In this document: in pieces, positions 62,150 through 64,000 of the stretch
Layout of the letters: every line of letters starts with the position of its first letter
Position numbering within the stretch: position 1 is the stretch's first letter
Assembly (NCBI RefSeq): GCF_006442975.2
Contig: NZ_CP083954.1
Location: 4,719,501 to 4,783,500 of the forward strand
Origin: Mesorhizobium sp. B2-1-1
Lineage (GTDB): Bacteria > Pseudomonadota > Alphaproteobacteria > Rhizobiales > Rhizobiaceae
DNA length: 64,000 nt
Reading direction: 5' to 3'
The notes under the pieces: generated by a model
Told to the model about the DNA's origin: nothing
Seen by the model: only the letters and a program-made list of their open reading frames with translations
The model's database searches: none
Program-made: the position numbers and the translations under genes

Positions 62150-62910
62150 AGCTCTTTACGGGATGAGAACACCGGCCGAGGTCGCGGAACGTCCTGCGCG
62201 GCGAAGCCCAACCGTGTCAAACAGGCTCGCGCCAGGGCTGCATTGCTGTCGATGACGACCAATCCGTTCGTAGGGTTGAGGCTGGCGGCCACCACCGACA
62301 GTTCGGTGCAGCCGAGAACGGCCGTATCGGCGCCGGCCGATCGCGCGATTTCAAGCGCGCGCTCGGTTTCGCTCGCCGCCTCCGCGATCGAACCACCCTT
62401 GACCAGGCCGATCGCTCTATCGACGCGACCCTGGAATTCCGTGACGGCGGGAAAGCAGAGCTCAAATCCCGCCGCCGACATCCTGTCCCGATAGAAGCCG
62501 GAGACCAGCGTGCCCTGCGTGGCGAGGATCGTAACCTTGCCTCGGCCCAGGCTACGATGGGTTTCAGCTACGACCGCGTCGGCGATATGGATGATCCGCG
62601 CCTGCGAGCTCGCCGCCAACTGCTCATACCAATGATGGGCGGTGTTGCACGGCATCGCGATACAGGCAACGCCGAGCGCATTGAGCGTCGAGACCCCGGC
62701 TTTCAAAGACGCCAGCGGACCGTCATGGCCGGCAAGGATCGCCTCGGTCCTGTCAGGCAGCTGTGGCACGCTGAGGATGACGGCGGGCACATGCTCATTG
62801 TCCCGGAACGCCTGGGTCATTCGGGTCAGCTTGAAGTAGAAGTCAGCCGATGCCAACGGCCCGAGGCCGCCAATGACGCCGAGCTGGAGGCTGATGCCAT
62901 GGTCGATCAT
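62119..62910 (-). CDS. Aspartate/glutamate racemase family protein
   Basis: A 263-residue protein. ATG at 62910 overlaps the stop of the symporter gene (ATGA). The fold signatures are GVIGGLGPLASADFYFKLT near 11-29, the first catalytic cysteine in IAMPCNTAHHWYEQL near 86 and the second in VLGCTELSVV near 199. Both cysteines are present, so it should be active on an acidic amino acid. Coupled to a dicarboxylate/amino acid symporter, it may convert an imported D-amino acid such as D-aspartate. Confidence 0.85.
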   Translation of the reverse strand: MIDHGISLQLGVIGGLGPLASADFYFKLTRMTQAFRDNEHVPAVILSVPQLPDRTEAILAGHDGPLASLKAGVSTLNALGVACIAMPCNTAHHWYEQLAASSQARIIHIADAVVAETHRSLGRGKVTILATQGTLVSGFYRDRMSAAGFELCFPAVTEFQGRVDRAIGLVKGGSIAEAASETERALEIARSAGADTAVLGCTELSVVAASLNPTNGLVVIDSNAALARACLTRLGFAAQDVPRPRPVFSSRKELERFGGSIQH

Positions 62911-64000
62911 CGAGCGGGCTCGGCTTCGAGCTGTTCCGACGCCGCTTCGACAGACTGCGTTGTCTCCCTGTGGCTGGGCGCGATCATTGCGGTGCTCGCC
63001 GCAACGGTGCAGACGCTGGACAGCGTCATGAACGTGTCGACGGCCGCGTCGACCGCGACGAACAGGGCGAACGCCGCCTCGAAGGGAATCTTCAGGTAGC
63101 CACAGACGATCGACATCTGGGACAGGATGAGCAGGCTGCCCATGCCGCCGGTCGTGAGCGCGAGAAGCGCCGAGGTGATGCCGACGAGCAGGAGGTCGGG
63201 GATTGCCAGCGGACGGCCGTAGAGCTGGGCGATGAAAAGAACACCAGACGTGTAAAGCAGCGCCGGGCCTGTCCGCAGCAGTGCCGCCTGCAGCGGCACG
63301 AGCAGTTCGACGACCACGAGGCTGAACCGCAGACGCTCGCTCAGCAGGTTTATGACCCACGGAAGCGAGGCGACGGTAGAGCGCGTGGTGATGGCTACCA
63401 TGAGAAGGGGCTGACAGGTCTTGATCGTGGCCCAGTAGCTTCGCCGAGAGCGGATGGCGATAACGCCAAATGCGCCGGCGATGAATGTGAGGCAGGAAAG
63501 ACCCATCACCAGCAGATAACCGCCCATCAGCGTGAGCGGCTTGGTTCCGGTCGACGCGGTCTGATCCGCGATCAGGATGAAGGTTGCAAACGGCAATCCC
63601 CAGATGAACCAGTTGGTAAGGACCGTGCAGGCCCGGTAAACCGCGTTCAGCGCCTGAGACAGGCTCATGGACGAAGGCTGGGGAATCTTGCCCATCGCGA
63701 GCCCGAAAAGCAGGCAGAACAGCAGGACCTGGATGGTTTGACCGGAGGCCAGCGCGCTGAAGACGTTGTTCGGTACAAGATCGAGCAGTATCGAACGCCC
63801 GGTGTCGGATCCCTCATTGGGTGGTGGTTGGTAGGGGAATGCGAGATCGGTGGATACGCTGCCCTGCGAATTGATGAACTCGCCAAGCTCGATGCGCGAT
63901 TGAGGATTCTCGATCTGGCCCGGCTGAAGGACAAGCGAGTAGGTGCCACTCACCAATACGCTCAGGAACGACACGACCAGCACCGCCATACCCACCCGGC
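62907..64000 (-). CDS. Dicarboxylate/amino acid:cation symporter, 5' end outside the window
   Basis: About 364 residues of a GltP/DctA-type (DAACS) transporter; the frame is open to the window edge, so the N-terminal helices are missing. Visible parts are the PNNVFSALASGQTIQVLLFC re-entrant region and hydrophobic helices up to a hydrophilic C-terminus. The usual NMDGTxxY and TTTxGxGVPGGG substrate motifs are only partly recognisable (ALTTGGMGSLLILS near the end), so the substrate may be unusual. It is translationally coupled to the racemase gene. Confidence 0.75.
   Translation of the reverse strand, partial: RVGMAVLVVSFLSVLVSGTYSLVLQPGQIENPQSRIELGEFINSQGSVSTDLAFPYQPPPNEGSDTGRSILLDLVPNNVFSALASGQTIQVLLFCLLFGLAMGKIPQPSSMSLSQALNAVYRACTVLTNWFIWGLPFATFILIADQTASTGTKPLTLMGGYLLVMGLSCLTFIAGAFGVIAIRSRRSYWATIKTCQPLLMVAITTRSTVASLPWVINLLSERLRFSLVVVELLVPLQAALLRTGPALLYTSGVLFIAQLYGRPLAIPDLLLVGITSALLALTTGGMGSLLILSQMSIVCGYLKIPFEAAFALFVAVDAAVDTFMTLSSVCTVAASTAMIAPSHRETTQSVEAASEQLEAEPAR

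Overview
The window looks like chromosome (or a chromid) of a root- or soil-dwelling alphaproteobacterium, most likely Mesorhizobium or a close relative in the Phyllobacteriaceae. This rests on the high GC content, the tight ATGA-coupled operons, the glx/sox-type N-methylglutamate genes, the eryR-eryH-eryI gene order, a RibH2-type lumazine synthase behind an FMN riboswitch, and short palindromic intergenic repeats of the kind scattered through Mesorhizobium genomes. I could not run any search; family calls are from reading motifs and gene context. No rRNA, tRNA, CRISPR array, prophage or insertion sequence was recognised.

Layout. 1-653: a gene cut by the window edge and a small membrane protein. 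740-10456: an eight-gene N-methylglutamate operon (mgsABC, gmaS, mgdABCD) for methylamine oxidation, followed by a DUF1989-GcvT fusion (10764-13133) and an APC permease (13385-15094). 15173-20438, minus strand: an RND efflux pump, its membrane-fusion lipoprotein and a TetR repressor with a large palindromic operator. 20794-25739: an AMP-forming acyl-CoA ligase, a SorC-family regulator and an aldolase/dehydrogenase fusion. 25793-26353: a RelB/YafQ-type toxin-antitoxin pair. 26361-32617: a sugar ABC transporter divergent from mtnK and mtnA (methylthioribose salvage), with one perfect palindrome between them.

32655-53399 is the centre of interest: a D-apiose/apionate-type catabolic region with two modules. 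Module 1 holds a metal-dependent TIM-barrel protein (OiaC-like), an ApnO-like oxidoisomerase, a RuBisCO-like protein, a GntR regulator, and an ABC transporter in which ATPase and permease are fused. Module 2 holds a second ApnO, a ribose-type ABC transporter with a DUF2291 lipoprotein, ApsD, ApnL, a second GntR regulator, a second RuBisCO-like protein and a DUF1537 kinase (OiaK). GGTATA-like boxes, resembling operators of the GntR protein NanR, recur in four promoters of the region.

53458-56204 holds a methyltransferase and a divergent Lrp/MFS pair. 56227-57016 is a promoter, an FMN riboswitch and ribH2. 57094-62097 holds a DhaK/DhaL pair, RpiB (EryI/DerI-type), a TIM-like isomerase (EryH/LerI-type), a DeoR regulator and a class II fructose-bisphosphate aldolase; this set can take L-erythrulose or L-erythrulose-1-phosphate, the end products of apionate decarboxylation, to erythrose 4-phosphate. 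62119-64000 holds an aspartate/glutamate racemase-like protein and a truncated dicarboxylate symporter. Together the genes suggest a bacterium living on plant-derived C1 amines, methylthioribose and branched cell-wall sugars.
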